In this document: positions 1 to 9,578 of the stretch, in pieces | How positions within the stretch are numbered: position 1 is the stretch's first letter | Layout of the letters: every line of letters begins with the position of its first letter | Assembly: GCA_000619965.1 (NCBI GenBank) | Contig: KK211047.1 | Location: 29,249 to 62,432, forward strand | DNA: 33,184 nucleotides | Source of the DNA: Propionibacteriaceae bacterium P6A17 | GTDB taxonomy: Bacteria; Actinomycetota; Actinomycetes; Propionibacteriales; Propionibacteriaceae | Reading direction: 5' to 3' | Translations under genes and position numbers: made by a program | The notes under the pieces: model-generated | Database searches by the model: none | Seen by the model: only the letters and a program-made list of their open reading frames with translations | What the model was told of the DNA's origin: nothing

Positions 1-32
1 GGCTACTCGATCATCGGCCCGGCCACCGCGCG

Positions 33-1079
33 TCAGGCGTCGAAGGTGGAGGTGTCGATCACGTAGCGGTAGCGCACCTTGGAGCCGACGACCTTGTCGT
101 AGGCGTCGTTGATGTCCTCCCCGCCGATGACCTCGATCCACGGCGCGATGCCGTGCTCGGCGCAGAAGTCGAGCACCTCCTGGGTCTCGGGGATCCCGCC
201 GATGTTGGAGCCGGTGAGCACCTTGTTGCCGTTGATGAGCTGCGCGACGTTGAGTTGCGAGGGATGCTCGGGCAGGCCCACGTCGACGAGCACCCCGCGG
301 TTGCGCAGAAGCTTCAGCAGCAGGCCGAGGTCGAGCCCGTCGGACACCGTGGTGACGATGATGTCGAACTTGCCGCGCAGCGCCTTCATCGCCTCCGGGT
401 CGCTGGATGCGACGTAGTCGGTCGCGCCCATGGCGAGGGCGTCGTCGCGCTTGGAGAGGGTGCGGCCGATGCCTGTGACCTCTGCGCCCATCGCGGCGGC
501 GATCTGCACGGCCATGTGGCCGAGCCCGCCGACGCCGATCACAGCGACCTTCTTGCCCGGGCCCGCTCCCCAGCGCTTCAGTGGCGAGTAGGTGGTGATG
601 CCCGCGCAGAGGATGGGAGCAGCCTTGTCGAGGGGGATTTCGTCGGGGATGCGCACGACGTAGTCCTGCTCGACGGTGATCCCGCGCGAGTAGCCGCCGG
701 CGGTGGGGAGGCCGTCGCGGCCCTGCGAGTTGTACGTCCAGACAGTCTCCCCGCGCAGGCAGAAGTTCTCCCAGCCGCTCGCGCACTCGTCGCATTCACC
801 GCAGGAATCGACGAAGCAACCGACGCCGACGCGGTCGCCCACCTTCCACTTGGTGACCTCGGAGCCGACCTTCGTCACGACACCCGCGATCTCATGGCCG
901 GGCACGAGCGGGTACGTGGCTGGCCCCCACTCGCCGCGGGCGGTGTGGATGTCGGAGTGGCAGATGCCGGCGTAGTGGATGTCGAAGTAGATCTCCGTCG
1001 GGCCGGGCTCGCGGCGAGTGATCGTCGTCTTCTCGAACCGGCCGTCGGCGGCGTCGATGCTGTATGCGGAAACTTCCAT
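33..1079 (-). CDS. Zinc-dependent NAD(P) alcohol dehydrogenase (MDR family)
   Basis: A 348-residue medium-chain dehydrogenase that should interconvert alcohols and aldehydes in the cytoplasm. The catalytic zinc ligands are visible as C40 in GICHSDIH and H62/E63 in PGHEIAGVV. The structural zinc site is C93, C96, C99 and C107 in SCGECDECASGWENFC. A Rossmann glycine motif, GVGGLGHMAV, follows near residue 180. The HSDIH and GHEIAGVV signatures resemble the cinnamyl-alcohol-dehydrogenase/YahK-type branch, which usually prefers NADPH and aldehyde reduction; that preference is inferred. The ATG start is supported by AGGAG five nt upstream. It stands alone, so its physiological substrate is not evident. 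Confidence 0.93.
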   Translation of the reverse strand: MEVSAYSIDAADGRFEKTTITRREPGPTEIYFDIHYAGICHSDIHTARGEWGPATYPLVPGHEIAGVVTKVGSEVTKWKVGDRVGVGCFVDSCGECDECASGWENFCLRGETVWTYNSQGRDGLPTAGGYSRGITVEQDYVVRIPDEIPLDKAAPILCAGITTYSPLKRWGAGPGKKVAVIGVGGLGHMAVQIAAAMGAEVTGIGRTLSKRDDALAMGATDYVASSDPEAMKALRGKFDIIVTTVSDGLDLGLLLKLLRNRGVLVDVGLPEHPSQLNVAQLINGNKVLTGSNIGGIPETQEVLDFCAEHGIAPWIEVIGGEDINDAYDKVVGSKVRYRYVIDTSTFDA

Positions 1080-1112
1080 CGGATGCTCCTGGATTGTTGC
1101 TGGGGTGGTCCC

Positions 1113-1129
1113 ATTCTAAAAGAGCGCTC
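1113..1129 (-). promoter_or_regulatory. Candidate -10 and palindrome upstream of the alcohol dehydrogenase
   Basis: On the minus strand TAGAAT (complement of 1113-1118) is a good -10 hexamer about 35 nt before the start codon. Just upstream is the 8-bp palindrome GAGCGCTC (1122-1129), which could bind a regulator. No convincing -35 element is visible. This is sequence pattern only. Confidence 0.35.
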
Positions 1130-1173
1130 CAACGAGATGTCTCCGGAGCCGAGCCAGGCCAGCGCCTGAGCCA

Positions 1174-1605
1174 GTGCCCGAGTCGGGCCATGCCGACCGC
1201 GTGCTCGCTCTGCGCCTTGACTGGCTCAAGGAGTGCCATCGGGGCGTGCTGCTGCGTGCGTGGAAGCAATCGGAGAGTCAGCGTTGCTCCGTCTACCGTG
1301 GGATCCACACCGAGTACGAGCCGAGGTTGTTGGGCCTTCGGCGTGCCCTCGAGCCAGTCGCCGCCGCTAAGCGGATCGCCGACGAGATCGTGCATCGTGA
1401 GATCGGCGAGGCACAGGGGTCGTTGAACGACGACTTGGAGCTTTCCGACGGCGACTACTGGTTTCGGGGCAACCGGCGGGGGTGGCGGCCCCTGCCCGTA
1501 GCCCCGACGGCGACTGTTCACAACGCGTCCACAGATCCTCCCAACTGGCCAAGTTGGCCCGTGTGCAAGATCCACAGTCGCGTTGGGAAGTGTGGCCGTG
1601 AGTGA
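1174..1605 (+). CDS. Hypothetical ORF, possibly a decayed gene
   Basis: A 143-residue reading frame that I do not recognise. Its central part (roughly residues 15-100) has a protein-like composition, with segments such as LLGLRRALEPVAAAKRIADE and ELSDGDYWFRGNRRG, and mostly G/C third positions. The final 40 residues look random. No Shine-Dalgarno sequence or leaderless -10 precedes the GTG start. Few good alternatives exist on the opposite strand. It may be a remnant of a larger gene or chance coding. It fills the 540-nt space between the alcohol dehydrogenase promoter and sdhB. Confidence 0.25.
   Translation: MPESGHADRVLALRLDWLKECHRGVLLRAWKQSESQRCSVYRGIHTEYEPRLLGLRRALEPVAAAKRIADEIVHREIGEAQGSLNDDLELSDGDYWFRGNRRGWRPLPVAPTATVHNASTDPPNWPSWPVCKIHSRVGKCGRE
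1542..1558. repeat. Short inverted repeat downstream of sdhB
   Basis: CCAACT, loop GGCCA, AGTTGG form a perfect 6-bp stem about 60 nt beyond the sdhB stop codon (sdhB reads leftwards). It could be a weak terminator or a protein-binding site. There is no T-run. Confidence 0.3.
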
Positions 1606-1617
1606 CCGCCCGAAGCC

Positions 1618-2363
1618 TCAGTCGTTCTTGCCGCGCAGCCCGGCCCTGAGCCGCTCGCGGTGGAGCGCCGCGACGGCGGTCAGCGGGATCCCGGCGGGAC
1701 ACACCTCGACGCATTCGCCGTAGCTGGAGCAGGGTCCGAACTCCGCCTCGACCGCCTCCCCAATCCGCCTGGCCCGACGGCCGCGCTCGGCGGTGCCCTG
1801 TGGAATCAGCGCCAGGTGCGCGAGCTTCGCGCCCGCGAACAGGTGTGCTGCCCCATTCGGGCACGCCGCGACGCACGCCCCGCAGCCGATGCAGGCGGCG
1901 AAGTCGAGCGCCAGCTCGGCCTGATCGTGGGGGATGCGCACCTCGTCGGCATCCGGGGCCGTTCCCGCCGCGACGTCGACGTGCCCGCCCGCGCGGATCA
2001 CCCGGTCCAGCGCGGACCGATCCACGACGAGGTCCCGCACGACGGGGAACGCGCCGGATCGCAGCGGCTCGATCCGTAGCCTGCGAATCCCGCCGAACGC
2101 CCGCAGGTGCTGCCGGCACGACGGAGTGTTCGGCACCGGCCCGTGCGGCCGGTCGTTGACCGTGACGCCGCACGCACCGCACACGCCCTCGCGGCAGTCC
2201 GACTCGAACTGGATCGGCTCAAGCCCCTGCTCGCAGAGCTGGTCGTTCAGCCGGTCCAGCAACTCCAGCAGGCTCATCTCCGGCGTGGCGTCGTCGACGA
2301 TGTGCGTCTCGAACGCTCCCCGCGCCGTGGGCGAATCCTGCCGCCAGATCTCCAGTTCGACTC

Positions 2364-2367
<4 letters not shown>
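1618..2367 (-). CDS. sdhB: Succinate dehydrogenase iron-sulfur subunit
   Basis: A 249-residue SdhB that passes electrons from the flavoprotein to the membrane cytochrome. The N-terminal ferredoxin-like domain carries the 2Fe-2S cysteines in DCREGVCGACGV plus a later cysteine in NTPSC. The C-terminal domain carries CIGCGACVAACPNG and CSSYGECVEVCPAG, binding the 4Fe-4S and 3Fe-4S centres. I chose the GTG start whose codon overlaps the sdhA TGA stop (GTGA). It has AGAGGA about 7 nt upstream and gives a normal N terminus (RVELEIWRQ). A longer open frame upstream only reads through sdhA. It is the last gene of the sdhC-sdhA-sdhB operon. Confidence 0.96.
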
Positions 2368-4351
<1,984 letters not shown>

Positions 4352-4355
<4 letters not shown>

Positions 4356-5068
4356 GCGATCACCCCTGCGAGGACGAGGACCGGGATGGTGGCGTTGCCG
4401 AGCACGATCGCGATGGCGATGAGCCCGCCGAGGGCCACCCACACGGTGCGGAAGCGGCGGCCGGTGGCGCCGACGTCTTGGAGGATGGTGCGCCAGCCGT
4501 GCTGGACGTGGTAGGCGATGACGAGCATGCACACGAAGTAGAAGGCAGCCATCCAGGGGCGGTGGAAGCTCGCGGCCAGGTTTTCGTAGGCGTGGATCTG
4601 CGGGTCGGGGTGCGCGAATGCCCCCGACTGCACGACCGCGCCGATCGTCAGGTCGAGCAAGTGCACGACGATGAACACGAAGATCGCGACCCCGCCGGGG
4701 AGCATGCCGCGCGCGCCCTGGGCCATGACGCCCTTCAAACGACGACGGCGGTGCGGCCCGCGCGCACGGCGGCCCCTGAGCCACAGCGCGACAGCGGCCC
4801 AGACGTGGCAGACCAGCGCGACGAGCAGCGTCACCCTGAGCGCCCAGAGGACCCCCTTCTTGGGCACCAGCGGATAGCCCACCTCCCGCAACCATGCGGC
4901 GTAGGCGTTGAACGATTCGGGCCCGGCGTAGACCTTCAGGTTGCCGATCATGTGGACGACCACGAAGGCCACGAAGATGAATCCCGTGACCGCCATGATC
5001 TGCTTGTACGCGAATGACGTCGGCGTCGATGGCTTCCTTCTGGCCGGGGCCGGCAAGGTCTCGGTCAT
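4352..5068 (-). CDS. sdhC: Succinate dehydrogenase cytochrome b subunit (class B)
   Basis: A 238-residue polytopic protein, predicted to have five membrane helices, that anchors SdhAB and carries two hemes b for menaquinone reduction. Candidate heme-ligand histidines lie in VVHMIGNL (H39), LVCHVWAAV, FIVVHLLDL and IAYHVQHGW, matching the single-polypeptide class-B cytochrome b558 of Bacillus and actinobacteria. No separate SdhD is present or needed. The gene opens the operon and apparently lacks a Shine-Dalgarno sequence; a TAGCAT hexamer sits 6 nt before the ATG, suggesting a leaderless transcript. Confidence 0.94.
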
Positions 5069-5074
5069 GTTTGG

Positions 5075-5080
5075 ATGCTA
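5075..5080 (-). promoter_or_regulatory. Leaderless-type -10 element of sdhCAB
   Basis: On the minus strand TAGCAT is followed by six bases and then the sdhC ATG. That spacing would start the transcript on the A of the start codon. No ribosome-binding site lies in between. A clear -35 was not found. Confidence 0.5.
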
Positions 5081-5155
5081 ACCCACGAGGATTCGGCCCA
5101 GGCAGGCGGGCTGGTCTAACCAATGTGTCCGAGATGACGGACTGATGGCGGGTGA

Positions 5156-5229
5156 GAAAGTGAGTGGCCACTCACTAGCAAGTTTTGGTGGATAGACCAA
5201 CCAAAACTTGCTAGTGAGTCATCGCTCAC
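5156..5229. repeat. Dispersed palindromic element, copy A
   Basis: A long hairpin in the spacer between the metallopeptidase stop and sdhC. Arms 5170-5188 and 5201-5219 are perfect 19-bp complements beginning ACTCACTAGCAAG, around a 12-nt centre. The 50 bp 5170-5219 are identical to the reverse complement of 28466-28515. Partial similarity continues on both sides (TGAGTGG on one, GCTCAC on the other). The left flank also makes an 18-bp perfect palindrome (5159-5176). The A+T-richer composition contrasts with the surrounding genes. No coding capacity is visible. Confidence 0.85.
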
Positions 5230-5299
5230 CAAGAACTCCGAAGGGATACCCCGCGGGGCCGTGGAAAACGCGACGGAGTCAGCGGCCGCGAGGGCGGAA

Positions 5300-6151
5300 T
5301 CAGTCGCCGACGAGGGGCGAGACCCAGGAGTTGCCCTGCGCGGAGGGCCCGCTCTCGACGTCCTGGCCCACCGGGTCCTTCGCGCCGGCCTTCGGGACGG
5401 TGCAGTTGGGCTTCGTGCCCGGCTCGGGCCCGAACTCGCGCCCGTCGAAGACCTCACGCTTGACGAATTCGTAGTAGGCGTCGTGCTCGCCCGAGTCGTA
5501 GGGGTTGTTCAGTGCGCAGCGCCCGACGTAGTACCCGACGGCGTCGGCGAACGTCTCCGTGACGGAGCTGCCGGCGTAGTCGGAGAAGCGCCCCTCTTGG
5601 CGTTGGAGCCGCTGGAACGCCTTCCAGTAGGCGGGCTCCTCGTAGCGGTCGCTGTTCCAGGCGTGCGCGAGCTCGTGGATCACGAGCCGCACGAGGCGGC
5701 CTTCATCGTCGTTGTCGAGGGCACCCTTGAACTTCTCGAAGTCGAGGCTGACGTAGCCCGTCTTGCTGAGCGACCAGTCGCCCCACGACCAGCCGGAGGT
5801 GCTCGTCGCGTTGATGCCGACGTTGCCGCCCGCGCGCTCCTGCAACGTGGGGAGGTAGTCGGTGCAGGAGACGGCGTCGAGTGTCTCCCAGAGGATCTTG
5901 ATGCTTGGGCGGTACTCCTGCGTCCAGTGCCGGCCGGCGAGCCTGAAGCCGAAGTTGGCCTCGAGCTGCTCCTTGATCTCGCTGATCGACGCGTCGGCGG
6001 GCCACGGGGTGTTCGACGTGCAGGGCTGGGGGATGCCGGTGACCGGTGGGGCGGGGGTGGGGGCGACGGGCAAAGCTTCGGCTTGGGTGGCGACGACGGT
6101 GCTCACCAGACCGGTGGCTGCAGCCACGACGGCCAGCAACAGCTTTCGCAC
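5300..6151 (-). CDS. Putative secreted zinc metallopeptidase (HELAH)
   Basis: A 283-residue exported protein with a Sec signal peptide (RKLLLAVVAAATG..., likely cleaved around AEA-LP) and a Pro-rich linker. The metalloprotease motif HELAH is at residues 159-163. E199 in VTETFAD is a plausible third zinc ligand, at gluzincin-like spacing. Several cysteines outside the catalytic core could form disulfides. I prefer the GTG start because GGAAAGGGG lies 6 nt upstream; a TTG two codons earlier would sit directly on that site. It has no obvious operon partner. Similar domains occur in poorly characterised actinobacterial secreted proteins. The substrate is unknown. Confidence 0.75.
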   Translation of the reverse strand: MRKLLLAVVAAATGLVSTVVATQAEALPVAPTPAPPVTGIPQPCTSNTPWPADASISEIKEQLEANFGFRLAGRHWTQEYRPSIKILWETLDAVSCTDYLPTLQERAGGNVGINATSTSGWSWGDWSLSKTGYVSLDFEKFKGALDNDDEGRLVRLVIHELAHAWNSDRYEEPAYWKAFQRLQRQEGRFSDYAGSSVTETFADAVGYYVGRCALNNPYDSGEHDAYYEFVKREVFDGREFGPEPGTKPNCTVPKAGAKDPVGQDVESGPSAQGNSWVSPLVGD

Positions 6152-6356
6152 GCACAACCCCTTTCCGACTTCGTCGTTTACCGCCTTGCTGAACGTTTCT
6201 CAGGAAAGCGCCGAGTGACACGATACATGGTGGCCGTCCGACGTCCAACCCCCGCCCCCGAAGCTGTGGACAACCCCTCCTCCCCGACGACGTCCCGCGG
6301 CCTGCGGAGGGGGGACCGTCTCGTGGTCCCTGCGATCGGTCCAGGTGGCCGCGGAC

Positions 6357-6362
6357 TACGCT
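6357..6362 (+). promoter_or_regulatory. Leaderless-type -10 element of ilvE
   Basis: TACGCT (TANNNT) ends six bases before the ATG at 6369, with no good Shine-Dalgarno in between. It supports the start at MSDIVLH over the in-frame start eight codons upstream. Confidence 0.4.
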
Positions 6363-6368
6363 GGTCGC

Positions 6369-7448
6369 ATGAGCGACATCGTCCTGCACCGCACCCCCAC
6401 CCCGACGAGCGCCGAGCGCCGGGCGGAGATTCTCGCCAACCCGGTGTTCGGCCACTACTTCGTCGACCACCAGCTCCTGGCGGACTACTCCGCGGACGGT
6501 GGGTGGGGCCCGATGAGGATCGAGCCGATGGGCACGTGGCAGATGCACCCGGCGGCGGCGGTCCTCCACTACGGGCAGGAGATCTTCGAGGGGCTCAAGG
6601 CGTATCGTCGCGCCGACGGGTCGGTGTGGCTGTTCCGCCCGGAGGCCAACGCGGCCCGGTTTGCGCGCTCTGCGGCGCGGCTGGGCATGCCCGCGGTCCC
6701 GGAGACGGACTTCGTCGAGGGCATCCGTCGGTTGGTCGAGTTGGAGCACGAGTGGGTGCCGGACCCGGCCGGTGAGCAGTCGCTCTACATTCGCCCGTTC
6801 ATGGTGGCCTCCGAGCCCTATCTCGGGGTCCGACCGGCCTCTGGCTACACCTTCTGTGTGATCGCATCCCCGGTGGGCGCCTACTATGACGAGCCCGTCA
6901 CGCTATGGCTCACCCCCAACTACACGAGGGCGGCCCCCGGCGGCACGGGGGCGGCGAAGTGCGGCGGCAACTACGCGGCGTCGCTCGACGCAGCGACGGA
7001 GGCGGAGCAGGAGGGCTGCGGCCAGGTGCTGTGGACCGACGGCGCTGAGCGCAAGTACATCGAGGAGTGCGGCACGATGAACTTCATGTTCGTCTCCCGC
7101 GACGGCGAGCTCGTCACTCCGGCGCTCACGGGCACCATCCTGGCCGGGATCACCCGCGACTCGCTCCTGACGCTCGCCGAGCGGCACGGCCTGACCCCGG
7201 TTGAGCGGAGGGTCACCGTCGAGGAGCTGTTCGACGGGGTGGAGTCCGGCTACGTCGCCGAAGCGTTCGCGTGTGGCACCGCGGCGGTGGTGACGCCGAT
7301 CGTCGGCTTCAAGGCTCCGGGCGGGGTGCATCACGTGGTGGCCGACGGCAAGCCCGGCGCGAAGACGAAGGAGATGCGGGCGGCGCTCGTGGACATCCAG
7401 TACGGACGCGCGGAGGATCCGTTCGGCTGGACGCAGCGCGTCTGCTGA
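6369..7448 (+). CDS. ilvE: Branched-chain amino-acid aminotransferase
   Basis: A 359-residue fold-IV PLP aminotransferase catalysing the last step of Leu, Ile and Val synthesis and the first step of their breakdown. The PLP lysine is expected in GAAKCGGNYAASL. Family signatures include EIFEGLKAYR near the N terminus and EECGTMNFMFV followed by GTILAGITRDS in the second half. The length equals that of mycobacterial IlvE. The gene is not clustered with other ilv genes here. I prefer the ATG at 6369 because it gives the usual family N terminus and follows a leaderless-type -10. Confidence 0.95.
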   Translation: MSDIVLHRTPTPTSAERRAEILANPVFGHYFVDHQLLADYSADGGWGPMRIEPMGTWQMHPAAAVLHYGQEIFEGLKAYRRADGSVWLFRPEANAARFARSAARLGMPAVPETDFVEGIRRLVELEHEWVPDPAGEQSLYIRPFMVASEPYLGVRPASGYTFCVIASPVGAYYDEPVTLWLTPNYTRAAPGGTGAAKCGGNYAASLDAATEAEQEGCGQVLWTDGAERKYIEECGTMNFMFVSRDGELVTPALTGTILAGITRDSLLTLAERHGLTPVERRVTVEELFDGVESGYVAEAFACGTAAVVTPIVGFKAPGGVHHVVADGKPGAKTKEMRAALVDIQYGRAEDPFGWTQRVC

Positions 7449-7477
7449 CCGGGGCCTGCCACGGCGGGGCGCGCGCA

Positions 7478-7650
7478 GTCGGGGCCAGGGTGCGATCGGC
7501 TGCTCGCAGGGCCTCGCACGGTAGCCCTGGAGGTGGCCCGAACTGGTCGGGGCCTGGGTGTGATCGGCTGCTCGCAGGGCCTCGCACGGTAGCCCTGGAG
7601 GTGGCCCGAACTGGTCGGGGCCCGGGTGCGATCGGCTGCTGGCAGGGTCC
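7478..7650. repeat. 68-bp tandem repeat, about 2.5 copies
   Basis: Copies begin at 7478, 7546 and 7614 (the last partial), each opening with GTCGGGGCC and containing ATCGGCTGCT. Copies one and two differ at only a few positions. The array lies between ilvE and the LLM operon promoter. There are no spacers of CRISPR type. Its function is unknown. It may be a variable-number repeat. Confidence 0.85.
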
Positions 7651-7681
7651 CTTGCGCCCCATCGTGCGGGCGCGAGGAGGT

Positions 7682-7726
7682 TTGTGTCCCTCTCGGGAAT
7701 ACTTTAAACTTCAATTACGTTGAAGT
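7682..7726 (+). promoter_or_regulatory. Promoter with overlapping operator of the LLM/FMN reductase operon
   Basis: TTGTGT (7682-7687), a 17-bp spacer and TAAACT (7705-7710) form a reasonable promoter. Over its -10 end lies a perfect 7-bp inverted repeat, ACTTCAA-TTACG-TTGAAGT (7708-7726), the size and position of a MarR- or TetR-type operator that would block transcription. No regulator gene is adjacent in the window, so the binding protein is unknown. Confidence 0.6.
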
Positions 7727-7751
7727 GTGTGAGTCGAGCAAGGAGCACACC

Positions 7752-8918
7752 ATGCAGTTCGGAATCTTCACCATCGGGGACGTCACCACCGACCCCACCA
7801 CCGGCCGCACCCCCACCGAACACGAGCGGATCCAGGCCACCCTCACCATCGCCAAGAAGGCGGAGGAAGTGGGCCTCGACGTGTTCGCCACGGGTGAGCA
7901 CCACAACCCGCCGTTCATCGCGCCCGCCAACCCGCCGATCCTGCTGGCCCACATCGCCGCCCAGACGACCACCCTCCAGCTCTCCACGGCCACCACCCTC
8001 ATCACCACGAACGACCCGGTCCGCATCGCCGAGGACTACGCCTACGTGCAGCACCTCTCCGGTGGTCGGGTCGACCTGATGCTCGGCCGGGGCAACACCG
8101 GGCCTGTCTACCCGTGGTTCGGCAAGGACATTCGCGACGGCATCCCGCTCGCCGTCGAGAACTACGCCCTCCTCCACCGGCTCTGGCGCGAGGACGTCGT
8201 CGACTTCGAAGGGAAGCGCCGCACGCCCCTGCATCAGTTCACGAGCACGCCGCGCCCGCTCGACGGCATCCCGCCGTTCGTCTGGCACGGCTCCATCCGC
8301 AGCCCCGAGATCGCGGAACAGGCCGCCTACTACGGTGACGGCTTCTTCCACAACAACATCTTCTGGCCGAGCTACCACACCCGTCGGATGGTGGAGCTGT
8401 ACCGTCGCCGCTACGCGCACTACGGCCACGGCCGGCCCGAGGATGCGATCGTCGGCCTCGGCGGCCAGTTCTTCGCGCGCAAGAACTCCCAGGACGCAGT
8501 CAAGGAGTTCCGCCCCTACCTCGACCACGCCCCGGTCTACGGCGGCGGGCCGACGATGGAGGAGTTCACGCGCGAGACGCCGCTGGTGGTCGGATCGCCG
8601 GAACAGGTGATCGACCGCTACCTCGGCATGCGCGACGTGGTGGGCGACTACCAGCGCCAGCTCTTCCTCATCGACCACGCCGGCCTGCCGCTGAAGACGG
8701 TCCTGGAGCAGCTCGACATCCTCGGTGAGGAAATCGTGCCCGTGCTGCGCAAGGAGTTCGACGCGCTGCGCCCGGCAGGGGTGCCCGACGCGCCGACGCA
8801 CGCCTCGCTCGTCGCGGCGGCAGGAGGCCCCCGCGAGCAGGCCGCACGCGGAGACCAGGTGGACCGCTGGACCGGCACGCGCGCTGAGGACGGCAACGAA
8901 CTGCAGGAGGTGGAGTGA
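7752..8918 (+). CDS. Luciferase-like FMN-dependent monooxygenase, CE1758 type
   Basis: A 388-residue TIM-barrel flavin monooxygenase of the bacterial luciferase-like (LLM) family. It shows the early motif FATGEHHNPPF, the VRIAEDYAYVQHLSGGRVDLMLGRGNTG region split over two segments, and the late substrate-loop region near VGSPEQVIDRY. The sequence matches the family described from Corynebacterium efficiens CE1758, which occurs next to a dedicated FMN reductase, as here. The start has AAGGAG six nt upstream. The last 35 residues are low-complexity and probably disordered. The substrate is unknown; oxidation of a xenobiotic, thiol or quinone-like compound would be guesswork. Confidence 0.88.
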   Translation: MQFGIFTIGDVTTDPTTGRTPTEHERIQATLTIAKKAEEVGLDVFATGEHHNPPFIAPANPPILLAHIAAQTTTLQLSTATTLITTNDPVRIAEDYAYVQHLSGGRVDLMLGRGNTGPVYPWFGKDIRDGIPLAVENYALLHRLWREDVVDFEGKRRTPLHQFTSTPRPLDGIPPFVWHGSIRSPEIAEQAAYYGDGFFHNNIFWPSYHTRRMVELYRRRYAHYGHGRPEDAIVGLGGQFFARKNSQDAVKEFRPYLDHAPVYGGGPTMEEFTRETPLVVGSPEQVIDRYLGMRDVVGDYQRQLFLIDHAGLPLKTVLEQLDILGEEIVPVLRKEFDALRPAGVPDAPTHASLVAAAGGPREQAARGDQVDRWTGTRAEDGNELQEVE

Positions 8919-9514
8919 TGCACATCGTCGCGATCTCGGGCGGCCTGTCCAGCCCGTCCAGCTCACGCACGCTCGCCACCGAGCTGCTCACTGCGACGCA
9001 GTCCCAACTCACTGCGGCGGGCGAGGAAGTCACGGTCGAGCTCGTCGAACTGCGCGATCACGCGCACGCCATCGTCGACAACATGCTCACCGGCTTCCCG
9101 TCGGGGGCGTTCGCCGACGTCGTCGAGTCGATCCGCACGGCGGACGCGCTCATCGTCGTCACGCCCACGTTCCAGGCCGGCATCTCGGGACTGGTCAAGA
9201 GCTTCTTCGACGTCATCGAAGCCGGCACGCTCGACGGCCTGCCGGTGCTGATGGCCGCCACGGGAGGCACCGAGCGGCATTCGCTCGTGATCGAGTACGC
9301 GATGCGTCCGCTGTTCGCCTACATGAAGGCGCGCCCCGTCGGGACCGGCATCTACGCCGCCACCCAGGACTTTGGCGGTGGGGAGGCCTCCGGGCTGCGT
9401 CATCGGGTCGAGCGGGCCGTGGGCGAGCTCGTCGACGCCCTGCGCGGTGCGGCACCGCGCAAGCCCGCCGAGGACGACTTCGTCGACTTCGAGACGCTGC
9501 TGGCGCGACGCTGA
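8918..9514 (+). CDS. LLM-partnered FMN reductase, CE1759 type
   Basis: A 198-residue NADPH-dependent FMN reductase-fold protein that should supply reduced FMN to the upstream monooxygenase. The N terminus HIVAISGGLSSPSSSRTLA is the flavodoxin-like phosphate-binding segment, and VTPTFQAGISGLVKSFFD is the typical second motif. The ATG overlaps the upstream TGA by one base and has AGGAGG seven nt upstream; a GTG one codon earlier is less well spaced. The tight coupling suggests roughly stoichiometric production of the two proteins. Confidence 0.9.
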   Translation: MHIVAISGGLSSPSSSRTLATELLTATQSQLTAAGEEVTVELVELRDHAHAIVDNMLTGFPSGAFADVVESIRTADALIVVTPTFQAGISGLVKSFFDVIEAGTLDGLPVLMAATGGTERHSLVIEYAMRPLFAYMKARPVGTGIYAATQDFGGGEASGLRHRVERAVGELVDALRGAAPRKPAEDDFVDFETLLARR

Positions 9515-9527
9515 CGCCCAGACCGAC

Positions 9528-9575
9528 GCGGGGCGTTGGAGGGACCAGGCCATCCCCTGCCCGACGACGCCCCGC
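9528..9575. terminator. Candidate bidirectional terminator
   Basis: GCGGGGCGT (9528-9536) pairs perfectly with ACGCCCCGC (9567-9575) around a 30-nt loop. It lies between the converging FMN reductase and lipoprotein genes. The long loop and missing T-run make it only a candidate. Confidence 0.35.
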
Positions 9576-9578
9576 CGG

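Noticed and set aside
153-1169. 338-codon plus-strand frame opposite the alcohol dehydrogenase
   Set aside because: Antisense shadow: Arg/Ala/Asp-rich low-information composition, while the minus-strand frame has complete zinc and NAD motifs.
7478-7650. CRISPR array
   Set aside because: Repeats are 68 bp, directly abutting, with no unique spacers and no cas genes nearby.
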